A DNA stretch of 64,000 nucleotides from Aedes albopictus. Lineage: Eukaryota; Arthropoda; Insecta; Diptera; Culicidae. Location of the stretch: assembly GCF_035046485.1 (NCBI RefSeq), contig NC_085137.1, positions 318,166,739 through 318,230,738 on the forward strand. The letters are read 5' to 3'. Both the position numbers and the translations under genes were made by a program. Positions 35,011 to 47,110 of this stretch are shown piece by piece. Every line of letters starts with the position of its first letter. The stretch's first letter is position 1. A model generated the notes under the pieces. That model was not told the DNA's origin. It ran no database searches and saw only the letters and a list, made by a program, of their open reading frames with translations.

Positions 35011-35933
35011 TGTGCATCAATCAGTCATTAATGAACTCGTATGGATATTATCTTTCAAACAAGTTATTTGTCAACTTATATGGTCATTCAAGCTTTTTGT
35101 ATGTTTTTTTTTTCATTTAGCCCCATTGTACCCTAAATTTCCAAATTACATAGGATGCAGTGAAATTACTGGTTAGCTCTTCATCAATATTAACTCACAT
35201 CATACATAGAAGTTTCAAGTTAAAGTTGTTTTAATTTAAAAACAATATAAAATAAGTTTGTAGGGGAGTTTGGGTAAACTAAGTTTTAAAACTATATGCT
35301 GCCATCACCTCCCGTCTATGGGGCTATGCGCAAACAACATTTAGGATATTTTTGGAGTATATAAGCAATGGCTCATCGTTTGGAAATGTTTGGAATCGGT
35401 GGAATAAGGATGGGAACTAGTCATATTTGTATGCGGGAAAACTTAGATATAACCAATAATTTAAGACCAAACTCACCAAAAATGGTTTCTTTAGGAATAA
35501 ACCATGTGTATTCGATCACTTATTTTGTTATTGTCACGTAAAAAATCATAAATAAAAATAAAAAAATGAATTTCTACCTTGAAAATATATCATTGCCTGA
35601 TTGACCCCACAACACCCTAAAATTCCAACATTTTAATAGATTTTTGTGTGTAACGTTACTCAATGGGAGTGGGGCGATGGTATCCCAGCGAAATAATCAT
35701 TAAAATCATAACAAGTGCCGAAAAATAACAGAAATTCACAAATTTTAGGGGGAACTGGGGTAAAACGGGCACTATAGCTCGCTTCAGGGAAGTTGCCCGT
35801 ACATGAATCATCCACCAACCAATTCTTGAGAAAATTTGCTTTCGAATAAGCCATTGATGGTCACATAGTGTCTTGTATTAAGAAAGTTATTAATTTGGGC
35901 TACCTTTGGGCTTGATTTTGCCCAATGTGCAGT

Positions 35934-36747
35934 CTTTCGACCCAATGTCATGCTCATAAAAAGGCAGTTGGCAGGCAACACGATGTTTGCCGGAACAACT
36001 ATGTAGGTACATAGTTTCCATAATATGATAAGCATATTAAATCCAAGGCATGCATCCATAAAGCTGTTTAATTTGAAGCAATTCGTTTTTTTAATTTCAC
36101 ATGAATACATTTTTCCTAATCATAAGCATTTCAAATATGTGATTAAGGTTTTTTTTTCCTGCACACATAGCACATCTCTTTTCACCTGATTTCAGTGATA
36201 TGAGCAGCCACACCTGAATTAAACGTAAAAAACTAAATAACGAATTGTGTGTACGTACATACACTGTTTTGCGATGCTCTCGAATTAGGTCTCCTAAGAC
36301 CAAGCCCACTCATGGGCTCAATCAAGCGTTTTAACGTTAAGTAGAGCCCCGAACAAAGAAGCGAACCGCACCGGTCGCTGCTAAGTGGGGCTCGAAAGCG
36401 AAAAGTTTACGTACGGTTCGTAGCAGGGCTTAGAATATAGAGACACGCAAAGTACGGTCTCTATCCGTAGGCTCGTGCGCTCTCTCGCGTTTAACTCTCT
36501 GGGTAGCGTAAAGAGGAGACGAAAGAACATGAGTATGGATTTGTTGCCAGGTACATATATAGTTTCTAGAGAATGATTTTCTTGTTTTGTATATGTAGGA
36601 ATTTATTTTAGTTTGCAACAAATATTTGAAATTTTCAACCAATTAATATCATAGATCATTACACGAATAACACAACAAATTGTCTGACATACAATTGTGA
36701 CAGAGTGACAATACAATAATAGGTTTAAATTGACAAGCTTTGCTTAA
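35934..36747. other. Unassigned DNA
   Basis: No element ends recognised. 36290-36520 is GC-richer than its surroundings. Could be unique sequence. Confidence 0.35.
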
Positions 36748-37034
36748 GTCTCTCTCTCTCTCTTCTTGGCGTAACGTCCTCATTGGGACAAAGCCTGCTT
36801 CTCAGCATAGTGTTCTATGAGCACTTCCACAGTTTTTAACTGAGAGCTTCCTCTGCCAATGACCATTTTGCATGTGTATATCGTGTGGCAGGCACGAAGA
36901 TACTCTATGCCCAAGGAAGTCAAGGAAATTTCCTTTACGAAAAGATCCTGGACCGACCGGGAATCGAACTCGTCACCCTCAGCATGGTCATGCTGAATAC
37001 CCGTGCGTTTACAGCCTCGGCTATATGGGCCCTC
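36748..37034 (-). mobile_element. tRNA-derived SINE, family 1 (Feilai-like), copy A
   Basis: Minus strand: head GGGCCCATATAGCCGAGGC (A box), B box region GGGTGACGAGTTCGATTCCC, body, and a (GA)n tail seen as CTCTCT at 36750-36762. CTTAAG-like words flank both ends (about 36743 and 37035) and may be the target duplication. Nearly identical copies at 38413-38694 and 61723-62006, so the family has been active recently. Confidence 0.8.
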
Positions 37035-38304
37035 CTTAAAGTTTTCCCTTTTTCGCCAATTTTAGGATCATGCATATCGAAAATGTATTGATTTTCTCTT
37101 AAAAATAGTTACGATTAATCATAATCGCATCTATAGTTTTTGATTCGGCCGATCGTTTCGAAACTAATATTTGAAGAAATGTTTAGTGATTCAATGAGTT
37201 TTGCTATTTTAACACGTACATGTTTGAGCCGGGGTTTCTACGCAGTAAGTACAGATTAGTTTCGCACATTTAGAAAAATGTCCAAATAAATAACTCGCGA
37301 AGTTCATTCCGACAAGTTCCAAAATTATCGTCATCCGTCGCAGATTCCGGTGAGAAGATGTGCGTATTTTCCAACCCGAAAAGATACCATTTGACGGTAA
37401 TAAGTGACCACAAGGTGTTTTTTTTTTCTTCACTTTCCAGGCTGAGATCCCCCGCTTTGAAACAGTTGTGCCACGCGTTTCGTTTTGTCGTGTATATTTC
37501 AAAAAGGCAAAGGAGTTTTGGTTTGATTGCTGTTTTCGAAAATGGTGGTCGTCAGTGGGTGGTTTATTAAATAAAAATTTAAAAATATAAATTAAATAAA
37601 TGAGACATTAGGAAGAAAGTATGCGACATAAGTAACTTCACCCTTGTAGAAACAATAGGGCAATGCAGAAAAAAATCTGCGAAGCCCCATGTGAAAAACA
37701 CCGATCATACAGAATAGGAAATTCGACATTAGATATATAAAACCAACCCAACTATTGAGAAGACCTTTCCAATATTACACATTTATTCATAGCTCTATTA
37801 TACAAATTTTCATACATTCAAAACATATTCATTAACATGTAATCTGGATCGTTTGGTACAATATGTCCACGCATCCTTCCTCCCCTGTAAATTCGTACTT
37901 CTCGCCGTACTTGCCGAAATAAAATATTCTGTACTTCAAGTATTTCGAAGAATCATCTTTGCGCGTAAATACAACGCAGTAGACCAGGCCGCTTTGATGC
38001 ATGTGTCATATCTCTGATATGCTGCAAGCATCAGTATTGACAAGAAAAGTAACACGATTGCTTTCCAGGGTGATTCCGCGTATGTATGAGACTAGATGAG
38101 AGTAGTTACGATTTTTCAAAGATGCTTTGACTGTACCTAACTCAACTCAGATATCATAGAAACACAACAGTTATTTTTTTTTTTGTAAAAACAAACTTAA
38201 ATCATACCGATAAAAATATTAAAAAATGTAGTCGAGCTGCCAAGTTTCATCAATTAAAATAGGCGGTGTGCAGGACTGCCATATTGTAGGTTCCTCGTTA
38301 TAGA
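37035..38304. other. Unassigned DNA
   Basis: No element ends. A pyrimidine tract followed by CAG at 37416-37441 could be a splice acceptor, with 50-odd open codons behind it, but no protein similarity is apparent. Confidence 0.3.
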
Positions 38305-38412
38305 AAAAGCAAGGTATTATAGCAAGGTATAGCAAGGTTATTATTAAGCAAGGTATAGCAAGGTATTAAGCAAGGTATTAAGCAAGGTATTAAGCAAGGT
38401 ATTAAGCAAGGT
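38305..38412 (+). repeat. Short tandem repeat, unit GCAAGGTATTAA
   Basis: About eight units of GCAAGGTATTAA or shorter GCAAGGTATA variants. The last regular copies (38355-38412) are almost identical. The array resumes at 38695 after the SINE. Confidence 0.85.
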
Positions 38413-38694
38413 CCTCCTCCTCTTCTTGGCGTAACGTCCTCATTGGGACAAAGCCTGCTTCTCAGCTTAGTGTTCTATGAGCACTTCCACAGTTATTAAC
38501 TGAGAGCTTCCTCTGCCAATGACCATTTTGCATGCGTATATCGTGTGGCAGGCACGAAGATACTCTATGCCCAAGGAAGTCAAGGAAATTTCCTTTACGA
38601 AAAGATCCTGGACCGACCGGGAATCGAACCCGTCACCCTCAGCATGGTCATGCTGAATACCCGTGCGTTTACCGCCTCGGCTATATGGGCCCTT
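38413..38694 (-). mobile_element. SINE family 1 (Feilai-like), copy B, inserted in a tandem array
   Basis: Same head, B box (GGGTTCGATTCCCGG) and body as copy A. Flanked by GCAAGGT at 38406-38412 and 38695-38701. Because the target is itself a GCAAGGT repeat, the duplication cannot be separated from array units. Confidence 0.85.
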
Positions 38695-38701
38695 GCAAGG
38701 T

Positions 38702-39565
38702 ATAGCAAGGTTAAAATACATCAATTGTTGTGTGAAGTGCCAAAAAAGAGAGTGGGCTCTTTATGTACTTTGACAAATACGCAGTCTACTTCAAGCGCAT
38801 AGAATCTGCTTCCAAAAAAATATTCATGTACCAGCATCCAAAGGATCGCAATATATATTAAGATTTCCGATTGATGCTTTGTAACTAAAAGGTTGCGACT
38901 GAGTATAGAATTAGCTGATGTTAAAATACACGTTAATGAAAAAAGGTTGCGCAAACTTATCGCAGACTGTTAGAAGACAGCTTCTAGTATAACCAGGATG
39001 CATGAATCTTGACCTACGCGAAGTTGTGAAGGAGACAACTACGTTATAAATGTGTTGGAAATGCAAGGGATGAAATTATTCAATAAACCTAATTATTAAA
39101 AAGGTGCTTATAATCTCAAATTCAGATAAATTTCTTGCGAGAAAGGCAACATGGATATTGAAGAGATGGATATTATTTTAGATAAAAATTCAACCTATAA
39201 GTCATACAGTACGCAACAAACATATAATTTAAAAAAAATGCTTGAATGCCGGGATTAAATACAATCATACATTATTGAGAAAATGATATCTTTAAACGCA
39301 CCCAAAATTGGCGCAAATCTCCAAGGGAATTATTTATTTAAGTTCATTTTTTACTAACAGTTTTCAGTCTTATCCAAAACCCCTTCTTTCAAAATATGAG
39401 CACAGATTATTATACTGAATAAGATTTGCAATAACAGCATAGAAATACACAAAATATTGCGATGATTTACAGAAGTGCAAAAAACCGATGGTACGGATAG
39501 AATAGAGACCACCGGTGCGCAAAGGCGACCGATCATTATTTTACTCACATGGAAACGAACGACCG
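38702..39565. other. Unassigned DNA
   Basis: AT-rich, no recognisable ends or coding regions. Confidence 0.35.
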
Positions 39566-40294
39566 CACAGTGGGACGAAATCAAAAAAAGTGGGACATGG
39601 GTATTTCCTCAGAAACTATTGGATTTAGCGTTATGTGGTCTTCTACAATGTTTCTCCATTTTACAAGTACTTTATTTTGATGTAATAAAATTTCACTTAA
39701 GGGTGGTATACACTTAGATAAAAAAAATAACTTTTTTATTTTACATCAAAATCGAAAAATGTCTAAGAAAACATTGTAGATAACTTATTTAGAAGAAACT
39801 TTGTCGAAGACCAAAAAATTCTATCTCGCAGTTTAACAAAGTTATAGGGCAAAAATGGTGTATATGTCCCTTAAAATCGATTTTTCGAAATATCTTTTTA
39901 GAATGAATTTTCCCACTTTGCCAATGTTCAGGAAAGTTGTAGATACTGCAAAAATACACATTTTTTCTGAAGATAGCAAATGGCTGTCTTTTCGTTTAAA
40001 AGACTTAGGAATGTTTTTCTTACTTTTTTATATCAACTTTAGAGGGATAGATCTTACAGAATAGCGGCTATTAGCAGCTAATTTCCACGTTATGTTTTGC
40101 ATGAACTTACACCTTTTCGATACATATGCAAATCACAACGGGATCGAGCGGGATTCAGTACACTTTTTCAATTTATGTATCGTAAGATTTTAAAACAAAT
40201 ACCCCACTTAACAAACAGTATGTTTGAAAGATGATTTCAAAACATTATTTTTAATTTTGTCTTTGATTAGTCAAGTTGTAGATGCATAGAAAAA

Positions 40295-40530
40295 CACTAC
40301 CCAGCATAAGTATAGACCTACAAAAAATATTGCAGCAATATTGCATCACATTGACTGACCTCAATATCTTTAAAACCTGAGGACTTACAAAGATGCTGTC
40401 TTCAGCAAAGTTATTAAGCCCAAATAAGCAACAACTTTTCCGGAGGCGGCATTTTTGTACGTGTTCTGGTTTTAGATATATCGAGGTCAGTCAGAGTGTG
40501 TCAGAGTGCAATTTTTGCAAGTTATTTCAA
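40295..40530. mobile_element. MITE family D, decayed copy
   Basis: Starts CACTACCCAGCATAAGTATA and follows the 34004-34253 copy through GCAACAACTTTTC, GGCGGCATTTTTGTA and TATCGAGGTCAGT. The right tip has decayed. Confidence 0.6.
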
Positions 40531-40596
40531 ACCAATCTAATACTCCATAGCACGGTGACGTCATCAAGAAATCGCCTATTAAGATCAAGGCCCATC

Positions 40597-40733
40597 CCCA
40601 AGTAACATTTGGATGATCAATTAGGCTTAAAGAGGTTTTGATAACCATTATAAAACCTAATACCTTTTATTTTGGTTTTATGGGGGTTCTAAGAATCTTT
40701 TCCAGTCCTTTTGACTAAACAATGTTACTTGGG
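40597..40733. mobile_element. 137-bp MITE with CCCAAGTAACATT ends
   Basis: Perfect 13-bp inverted ends, CCCAAGTAACATT and AATGTTACTTGGG. The interior (TTGATAACCATTATAAAACC) is not coding. Target duplication not clear. Confidence 0.6.
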
Positions 40734-41345
40734 TCGTGCTCTCTGTGCTCTACACCTTCTTGTGCCAACCGCGGTAGTAGAAAAAATATTATCTCCAAAT
40801 AACTGTTTTTTTATTTTGTCTTTTATTTGTTTTTATTTATATGTCTTTTTATTTATATTGCTTTTATATATATATTTATATTTTTATACATATTTATATG
40901 TCTTTTATTCCTATAAGTTCTGTGTATCGCAGTTGTAGATTCTGCAAAAATGTGTATTTTTGCAGTATCTACAACTTTGCCGAACATTGGAAAACTGGAA
41001 AAATTCATTCTAAAAAGATATTTCGAAAAATCGATTTTAAGGGACATATACACCATTTTTGCCCTATAACTTTGTAAAACTGCGAGTTAGAATTTTTTAG
41101 TCTTCGACAAAGTTTCTTCTAAATACATTATCTACAATGTTTTCTTAGACATTTTTCGATTTTGACGTAAAATAAAAAAGTTAATTTTTTTATCTAAGTG
41201 TATACCAGCCTTAAGTGAAATTTTATTACATCAAAATAAAGTACTTGTAAAATGGAGAAACATTGTAGAAGACCACATAACGCTAAATCCAATAGTTTCT
41301 GAGTAAATACCCATGTCCCACTTTTTTTGATTTCGTCCCACTGTG

Positions 41346-42096
41346 GACCGGTGCGAAAATGGGTGGATAACGAAATTAAAAATCGTTAACGACGTGCTGT
41401 TGCGTGTGTAGTATTAAGCCCACGGGTGGGCTTGGTCTAATGGGGCGATAATCAGGTGCGGTCGACCACTCAGCACTACGGTGGCGGCGGCGTCGATTCG
41501 TTTGGTTTGGCAAACTTTTACTGCCGCCGCTGATTGGAATGAAACGGACGGTCATCAACGTGATATAGCGCAATGACGTGTGGCTTTCTTCTTTGCGTGA
41601 AACACTCATTTGGCTAGGTAAAAAAATGAACCCGCCTGGTGCCTAATGTGTTGTTGAATGTCTGTAATAAAGTACGTGCTGCTCCATATGACCGAATCCG
41701 AATTGTACGCGCCGGCACACAAGGCGTTCCACTGCGGCGGAGTTAAGTTTAAAATGTAAAACGAAGCCTCACAAATTTCGATTTTCCACTTTTTCTTTTC
41801 CCGATGCGGGGTGGTTATGGTACAACCCTCACTCGGCGCGGCTCGATAAATAAGATCGACACGCGAACACCTAGCGTTTGTTATGTGAATAAATAATCAG
41901 CTCAGGTAGGAAAAAGGCAGTGTCCACTAAGAAAATTGTGAACTGCACTTGAACCTTGATGTGGAAAATCGATTTCACTGTAGGAATTCCTAAAATAAAG
42001 TGGTGAAATTACCTCTTTTTACTTTTGAGTTACTGGCTCTTATCATTACCTGGAGACGATCAAATTGCGCCCAAAACTCTCCGTCATCAACAATGT
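41346..42096. other. Repeat-poor, GC-richer DNA
   Basis: 41390-41900 lacks recognisable repeats and is GC-richer than its neighbours, with a GGCGGCGGCG tract. It could hold conserved non-coding or genic sequence; no exon was assigned. Confidence 0.35.
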
Positions 42097-42158
42097 ACGG
42101 TACCGACGGCTGCCTCAGAACAACCTAGACTGACTGAAGCAGCCGTTTGCCGTACCGT
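42097..42158. ncRNA. Short hairpin of pre-miRNA size (candidate)
   Basis: A 62-nt inverted repeat: the left arm ACGGTACCGACGGCTGCC..CAG pairs with the right arm CTGAAGCAGCCGTTTGCCGT..., with one 3-nt bulge and one mismatch, around a 15-nt loop (42119-42133). Size and shape fit a pre-miRNA. It could also be a fragment of a small inverted-repeat element. No miRNA family recognised. Confidence 0.25.
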
Positions 42159-42364
42159 CGTGCCGGGCTTCTTTATACACTTTTTAATGGTTTTTCAACT
42201 TTATGACATTATAACTCCCAGAGTAGTGAATGTATTTCCACAATTTTTACACATAATAATTGTGAGTATGTATGTAGGATGTATGCAAAATTTGAACTAA
42301 ATCCATCAATAAACAAAAAAGTTGCCCATACACCAATCGGAGACATCTCATATAGAACCAAAGG

Positions 42365-42916
42365 GGGGCTACTTTGGACATTTATAATTAAAACAAAGCT
42401 GCAGTTAGAATTCCGGGTTTATTTATAATACTACTTTGTACCAGTACTGTTGTATACTATATCATACATGATTTCAATAAATATATGCGTTTTTAGGTGG
42501 TTCTGTACTACCTTTGGTATTATGAGCAGCGCGATATTTTAATATAGACTTAAAGGCTGTCTGGGGGCCATCAATCCTTTATTTAGGTTAAACGGTCATT
42601 TATAATGTGTATCGATACAAATATTCGATTGTATATGCTACGTCGATACTTTTTGCACGAATTGAGCAACCCTCTGAAATTTATTAACTGTAGAAACAAT
42701 GCTTACAGAGCAAATGTTCTGATACGTTATGTATATTTTTATGATTCATTCGATGTTTTTCGCCTCCTGACAAGCAATAAAGGGTTTGTTTGAAAAACAA
42801 TTTCAACCAAATGAAGGGGAAAATATTGCGTCATAATAGTCCCAAAGACATCAAACAGATTTGAACCATATTTCAAATTCAAAAAATCCATATTCAAAAG
42901 TGTCCAAAGTAGCCCC
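42365..42916. mobile_element. 552-bp MITE with GGGGCTACTTTGGACA ends
   Basis: GGGGCTACTTTGGACATTTA on the left and GGGGCTACTTTGGACACTTT on the reversed right are inverted termini. Interior AT-rich and non-coding. A further partial tip follows at 42923-42936. Confidence 0.65.
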
Positions 42917-43477
42917 GTGTTTCAAAAGTAGCCCCGCACGACGGTATTACCATTGTATGTATACGCGCAGAATCTTGATAGATGGATTGTCTACAACGAA
43001 GGACAGGGTTCATTAGAACCATAGGTTCTACGGGTTAACTGGACTGCTAGCTAGTGATTTAGAAAACGAAGAAGGAACACGGAGATGGATGGACATGATC
43101 GGAGCACCAAACCAGAAGGAGATAATCATAGTTGAAAGGTTGCAACGCTAAAGAAGGAGAATCGTTGGAATATAAGTAGTGTTGAATTCTCAGGTAGCAC
43201 CGAACCTTCAGTTATACTTATGACACATATGTGATACAAGAGTCACTGTACCATTGCGCTTGAAATGAGTTAGTGCCATACTGTAAATTATCTCAGTTCA
43301 AGTCAGTCTTGTTAGAATTTTCTTGACACTGCGTACCGTTGTACAGGAATCACACTCGTATCACATGTCTGTCCGTAGTATTACGAGAGGTGCCGGTAGT
43401 AGCGAGGTAGATTGCTGGCAGAGGTATTTACTGTTTTGAGAGCAGACTGTTGTTGAGGACATAGGTAGAATAGGTTG

Positions 43478-43605
43478 GGTAAAAACAGTAGACTTCGGCC
43501 CTTTAAATTCGGCTCTAATCTTCGTCACTTCATACATAAAAATTGGGATTTGTATGTAGGGGGCGAAAAAGATTAGAGCAGTGGCGAAGTCTAGTGCTTT
43601 TACCC
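43478..43605. mobile_element. 128-bp MITE with GGGTAAAA ends
   Basis: GGGTAAAAACAGTAGACTTC and the reversed GGGTAAAAGCACTAGACTTC pair; inner TCTAATCTT / AAGATTAGA also pair. The tip resembles the GGGTAAA ends of MITE family B. Confidence 0.65.
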
Positions 43606-43634
43606 TAGAAAGAAATTAGATTGAAAGGTACACA

Positions 43635-43730
43635 GTAGGAGGGATTGGACGGGCCAAGTATTGAACCTAGAACCTTCTGCAAATAAATGAGAAGTGGTAA
43701 GCATTAGACCACCAAGTCCGTTTCTCAGTT
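43635..43730 (-). mobile_element. tRNA-like SINE head, family 4
   Basis: On the minus strand GGACTTGGTGGTCTAATGCT (A box region) and GGTTCAATACTTGG (B box) are spaced as in a tRNA gene, but the acceptor stem does not close convincingly. Best read as a tRNA-derived SINE head. Confidence 0.45.
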
Positions 43731-44901
43731 CAGTGTATAGTATGTATGCGAAAAACTCTCATTTGAATTCCTGTGAAACAAAACCCATGAACTCATACAT
43801 CATACCGCGACTCCGAACCACACAACGAGTGAACGAACGTTCCGGGTCGTTGGAACTAAGTGTATCTACACTGCATGGCGATGACTGCCAAAATATGGTA
43901 AGCTCCCCAGTCCATGACCACTATGGCGTGGCTTTGATGATGATGGCCCCTCGCTTATTCGGTAGGTTTGTACATGAGATTCTTTTGTTATAATTTATTG
44001 TATCGGAAACACGACATCAATGTGGCGTGGTGAGACGGTGATAGCCGACAGTGAAATACAATTTCACTAATGGACTCATATGAGCACGGCGGGGCCAATC
44101 GTCAATAAACGTCTGGTAGCTCACCTATTAATGCCTTCTTTTATAGCCAAATATTGCCGTGCTTTTGGTGATTTGTTTGATAGAAACGTTTTTTTTTTCA
44201 TTTATTAATTTATTAGATCAACCGTAGTAAGTTATATCGTTTTATTATGTACCATAATTTCAATGTTTTCACTATTTGAGGCAGGCAATTGTGATGAGTC
44301 GTTCTTATAAGAGGTCATCGGGTGGGAAAGCAGAGAGTGTTTATGTTTGAAGTCGATTATCGGATGCTCTATCTCAGATTGTGTTGATTTTTCTCGAAAG
44401 AAGATGTTGATCCAGCAAATGACGATATCGTGACGGCATCGTTGTGAGCAATTCGTGATTTGAATGTAAAACAAATTGTAGACTCTAGAAACATTGGACG
44501 ACGACTTGGCTACCTTCGTATTTTGTTTGGGTAGTTTAAGCAGCATTGATAGTTTCATGATAAGATAATGCGATGCATTAAATACCTAGTAGTTAAAAAA
44601 TAACAACTCTTATTTAGGTTTATCGCAAATCAAAACTACATATGTTAATTTATAAATCTGTGAGAACAATAAATTATTTGAATCTTAAAAAATGAATAGG
44701 AAGAAAAACTACAATCAAATGCTGCCAAATGTTTAAGACATGTCGCTTAAAGGCAAACAATTAATCGTCCCAGAATAAATTAAAAATATAACAAATAATT
44801 CTAAAATTGCCAATAAATAAAATAGGGGTGGAAGTAATTATTAACAATAAAAGTTCTATAAAAAAAAAAACAAAAACTGCAAAAATAAATCAAAATTACC
44901 C
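43731..44901. other. Unassigned AT-rich DNA
   Basis: No element ends. The last 250 bases are A-rich. 43694-43993 is open for 99 codons but overlaps the SINE head and shows no domain. Confidence 0.35.
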
Positions 44902-45359
44902 ATAGATAATTATTTTCGAGCAATAAAAATATCAGAATTCCCACAAAGAAATCAAAAACTGCAATTAAAATCTATATTTTGATACTAAAATAAAATAACT
45001 TATTATTTAAGCTTTTGCTCGTTATTTCGTGTTTAATGTCAAATTTAAAATTGCTTTTTGATATTTTTCAATCGTGAATTTTTAAATTATTGGGTAATTT
45101 TCCCTGAAACTAAGCCACCATTTACGTGAAGTCCGGGATTTCAAATTTTTCTTGCTTATTCACTAGAAAATGTTGAAAAAATGGATGAAAACCACTTCGA
45201 TTGGGTTATTGGGTTGATGGACTCTTTGCTTGCCAAGGGGCTGACAAGGAAACAAATTTTCATCAAATTGCACCTAATTCACCGGAATGTATCCTGGAGG
45301 AGCTTATTTCGCATGCCTAGTTATAGCCATAGCGCCAAAACTAGGCATGCGAAGGCTAT
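44902..45359 (+). repeat. Direct repeat, left copy, with small reading frame
   Basis: 458 bp repeated at 47493-47947 with about 98 percent identity by eye. It contains an open frame starting MDENHFDW at 45181 and including LAKGLTRKQIFIKLHLIHRN. The tips (ATAGATAATT...GCGAAGGCTAT) are not TG...CA, so it is not an obvious LTR. Function of the frame unknown. Confidence 0.75.
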
Positions 45360-45551
45360 CAGGTATCAGAAGGCCGGCTCCAGAGGCACGTTATCCTCCA
45401 TTTGGGACATTTGTGCCATCGCCATACATATGAGCCTATTTCATCATTTACCTGAGGGAGAATGGGACAAGGGATGGGAATTGGGAAAGGGAAAGGTGAT
45501 GAAATAGGAAGGGGTGCCCTAGAAGAGGGAATGAACGCATAAGCGCAACGA

Positions 45552-47110
45552 GAACTCATAGCTCATACCACAACGGGGTTAATCAGTGCCCTGAAAAGGA
45601 CACTGTAAAACGCATAAGCGTAAAAAGAGCCTATAGCTCATTGGAGGTAGCTTGCGACGTCATGCGACATTCAATATGACATAGAAAGGCACGTCATCAA
45701 AAGCATCCTCAATATTCAAGAAATCACCCAAGCAAAAACTACGTTTGAGCGAGTGCTTTCTTGAAAACGTATACAACTTTATGTAAAAGAGTCACTGTGG
45801 ACATCCCAAATTGGGAGACATGTGAGTTCACATGAACAGGCATGTTAGCCAGACGAACATCACAGATGTGATAATCGACAATGCGTTTCGAGTATTTCAG
45901 AAAGAACGACGTAACCAGATAAATCTGGAACTTATTCCTTCTTTTTACAACGCACGCACCCTTTCGGGATAAAACTACAGAGTAATTTCATGCCATGAAA
46001 ATACCCAATAAAAACTACAAGAGTTCAAAACATGTTTGAAAAACTCAAATCCCTCTGGAGAAAAATAGGATAAAGCCCCATTTGCTCCAGGAGATTTGAA
46101 GTAAGCAGAGCTTTTTAGTGCTCAATAAATCGATTCTATAGCTACAATCCTCGGGGTAGAAGCTAAAGATTCGTAGCTATACAAAAGACTGGTTTATCCG
46201 AAGATATTTAGAACTTGAACAGGTCCGAGTTCCATTCAGGAATACCTCTTGCGGTCCGCACAGACCGCAGAGGACAAGCTTCTTTCAAAGCAGTAGCTAT
46301 GGTATACCACAATGAAGGGCGTTGTAATAACAAAACCATAATGAAACTCTCTTGGAGTAGCAATGGAAGCGAGTTATCCATAAAATGTGATCGCAACCAA
46401 TTATTACAGGTTCCCTAGCTTGTTGAGCAGGAACGCCTGAATACGCAAAGTTTGCGAAGGAACACTCCAAAGTGCAAAAAGGTCAAATGGAGAGTCCTCA
46501 TCTGACACATGCCAATCAGTCAACTCTTGACAAATTCTGCTCATGCAGAGTTGGGTTAGGTGCAATTCTATGTTAAGTTAACCATGAACTGTACTACCTA
46601 AGTATTCCATCAAACTGAAGCATCTCAAATTAATGTTTGAACTACTTCAGATGATGTAATCATCGTAGCAATACTGCCAAATATCAACGAAAAAATGCTG
46701 ATTACAAGAGCTTGCTTGAAGGCATTCATAAGGAAAGGTTGAAACATAATGTTAACGTTATTCTAAAATAGAGCATGCTCGAGGCACGACAGTTCATCTA
46801 TAATGAAAAAAGCAAAGCTGGGTTCACAAGGTAACCTAGACAGAAGTTACCCTACGAAAATGAACTTTTTGAAGTAGATCCACTTGGGCTACAAACGCTT
46901 TTTACGCTGAAAATTGATCTGAGGTTTCCTTGCCGTAGCCACTACCCAAACTAGACAGGATAACGCACTTCACAATCACAGCACAAACAGGAAACATCAA
47001 CGACGAACCAAATCGTGGTCAAATGAAAAACGCCAATGGCGAAAACGCATTAACCCATATAAGCAGCAATGTAAGTTAATTAACAACATTTGAATAACCC
47101 CGCCCTTATT
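45552..47110 (-). mobile_element. Decayed LOA-clade LINE
   Basis: Minus-strand translation across frames gives ALKEACPLRSVRTARG and EWNSDLFKF (46208-46300), a linker like that of LOA-clade elements. Weaker echoes are the HVSDE region near 46500 and, toward 45640-45800, a match to the FLDIEGAFDN block. Stops and frame changes are frequent. It is older and different from the copy at 20214-25047. Confidence 0.5.

Larger units (their letters stand above)
32164..35930. mobile_element. Large element with 0.9-kb inverted terminal repeats
   Basis: Arms of about 875 bp (32164-33040 and 35055-35930) are near-identical reverse complements. The tips are GCACATTGGGCAAAATCAAG and its complement. AGT occurs directly outside both tips (32161-32163, 35931-35933), a possible 3-bp duplication. 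The 2-kb centre has no recognisable transposase; its longest open stretch (33514-33885, 123 codons) matches nothing I know. A MITE (34004-34253) and a SINE piece are nested in it. Confidence 0.65.
39566..41345. mobile_element. Transib-like element with CACAGTG ends
   Basis: Both tips begin CACAGTGGGACGAAATCAAA and are identical for about 41 bp; the arms pair over about 420 bp. The flanks are GACCG on both sides (39561-39565, 41346-41350), a perfect 5-bp GC-rich duplication. CACAGTG-type tips plus 5-bp duplications are the published hallmarks of the Transib superfamily, source of RAG1. No transposase is seen, so it would be non-autonomous. The centre holds a family D MITE relic (40295-40530), a small MITE (40597-40733) and an AT microsatellite near 40840-40915. 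Confidence 0.7.

Noticed and set aside
37416..37580. Splice acceptor with downstream exon of the candidate gene
   Set aside because: A pyrimidine tract plus CAG is common in AT-rich DNA; the 50-odd open codons show no similarity and an in-frame stop follows without a donor.
38305..38412. CRISPR-like array
   Set aside because: Units are contiguous without spacers, in a eukaryotic context; a simple tandem repeat.
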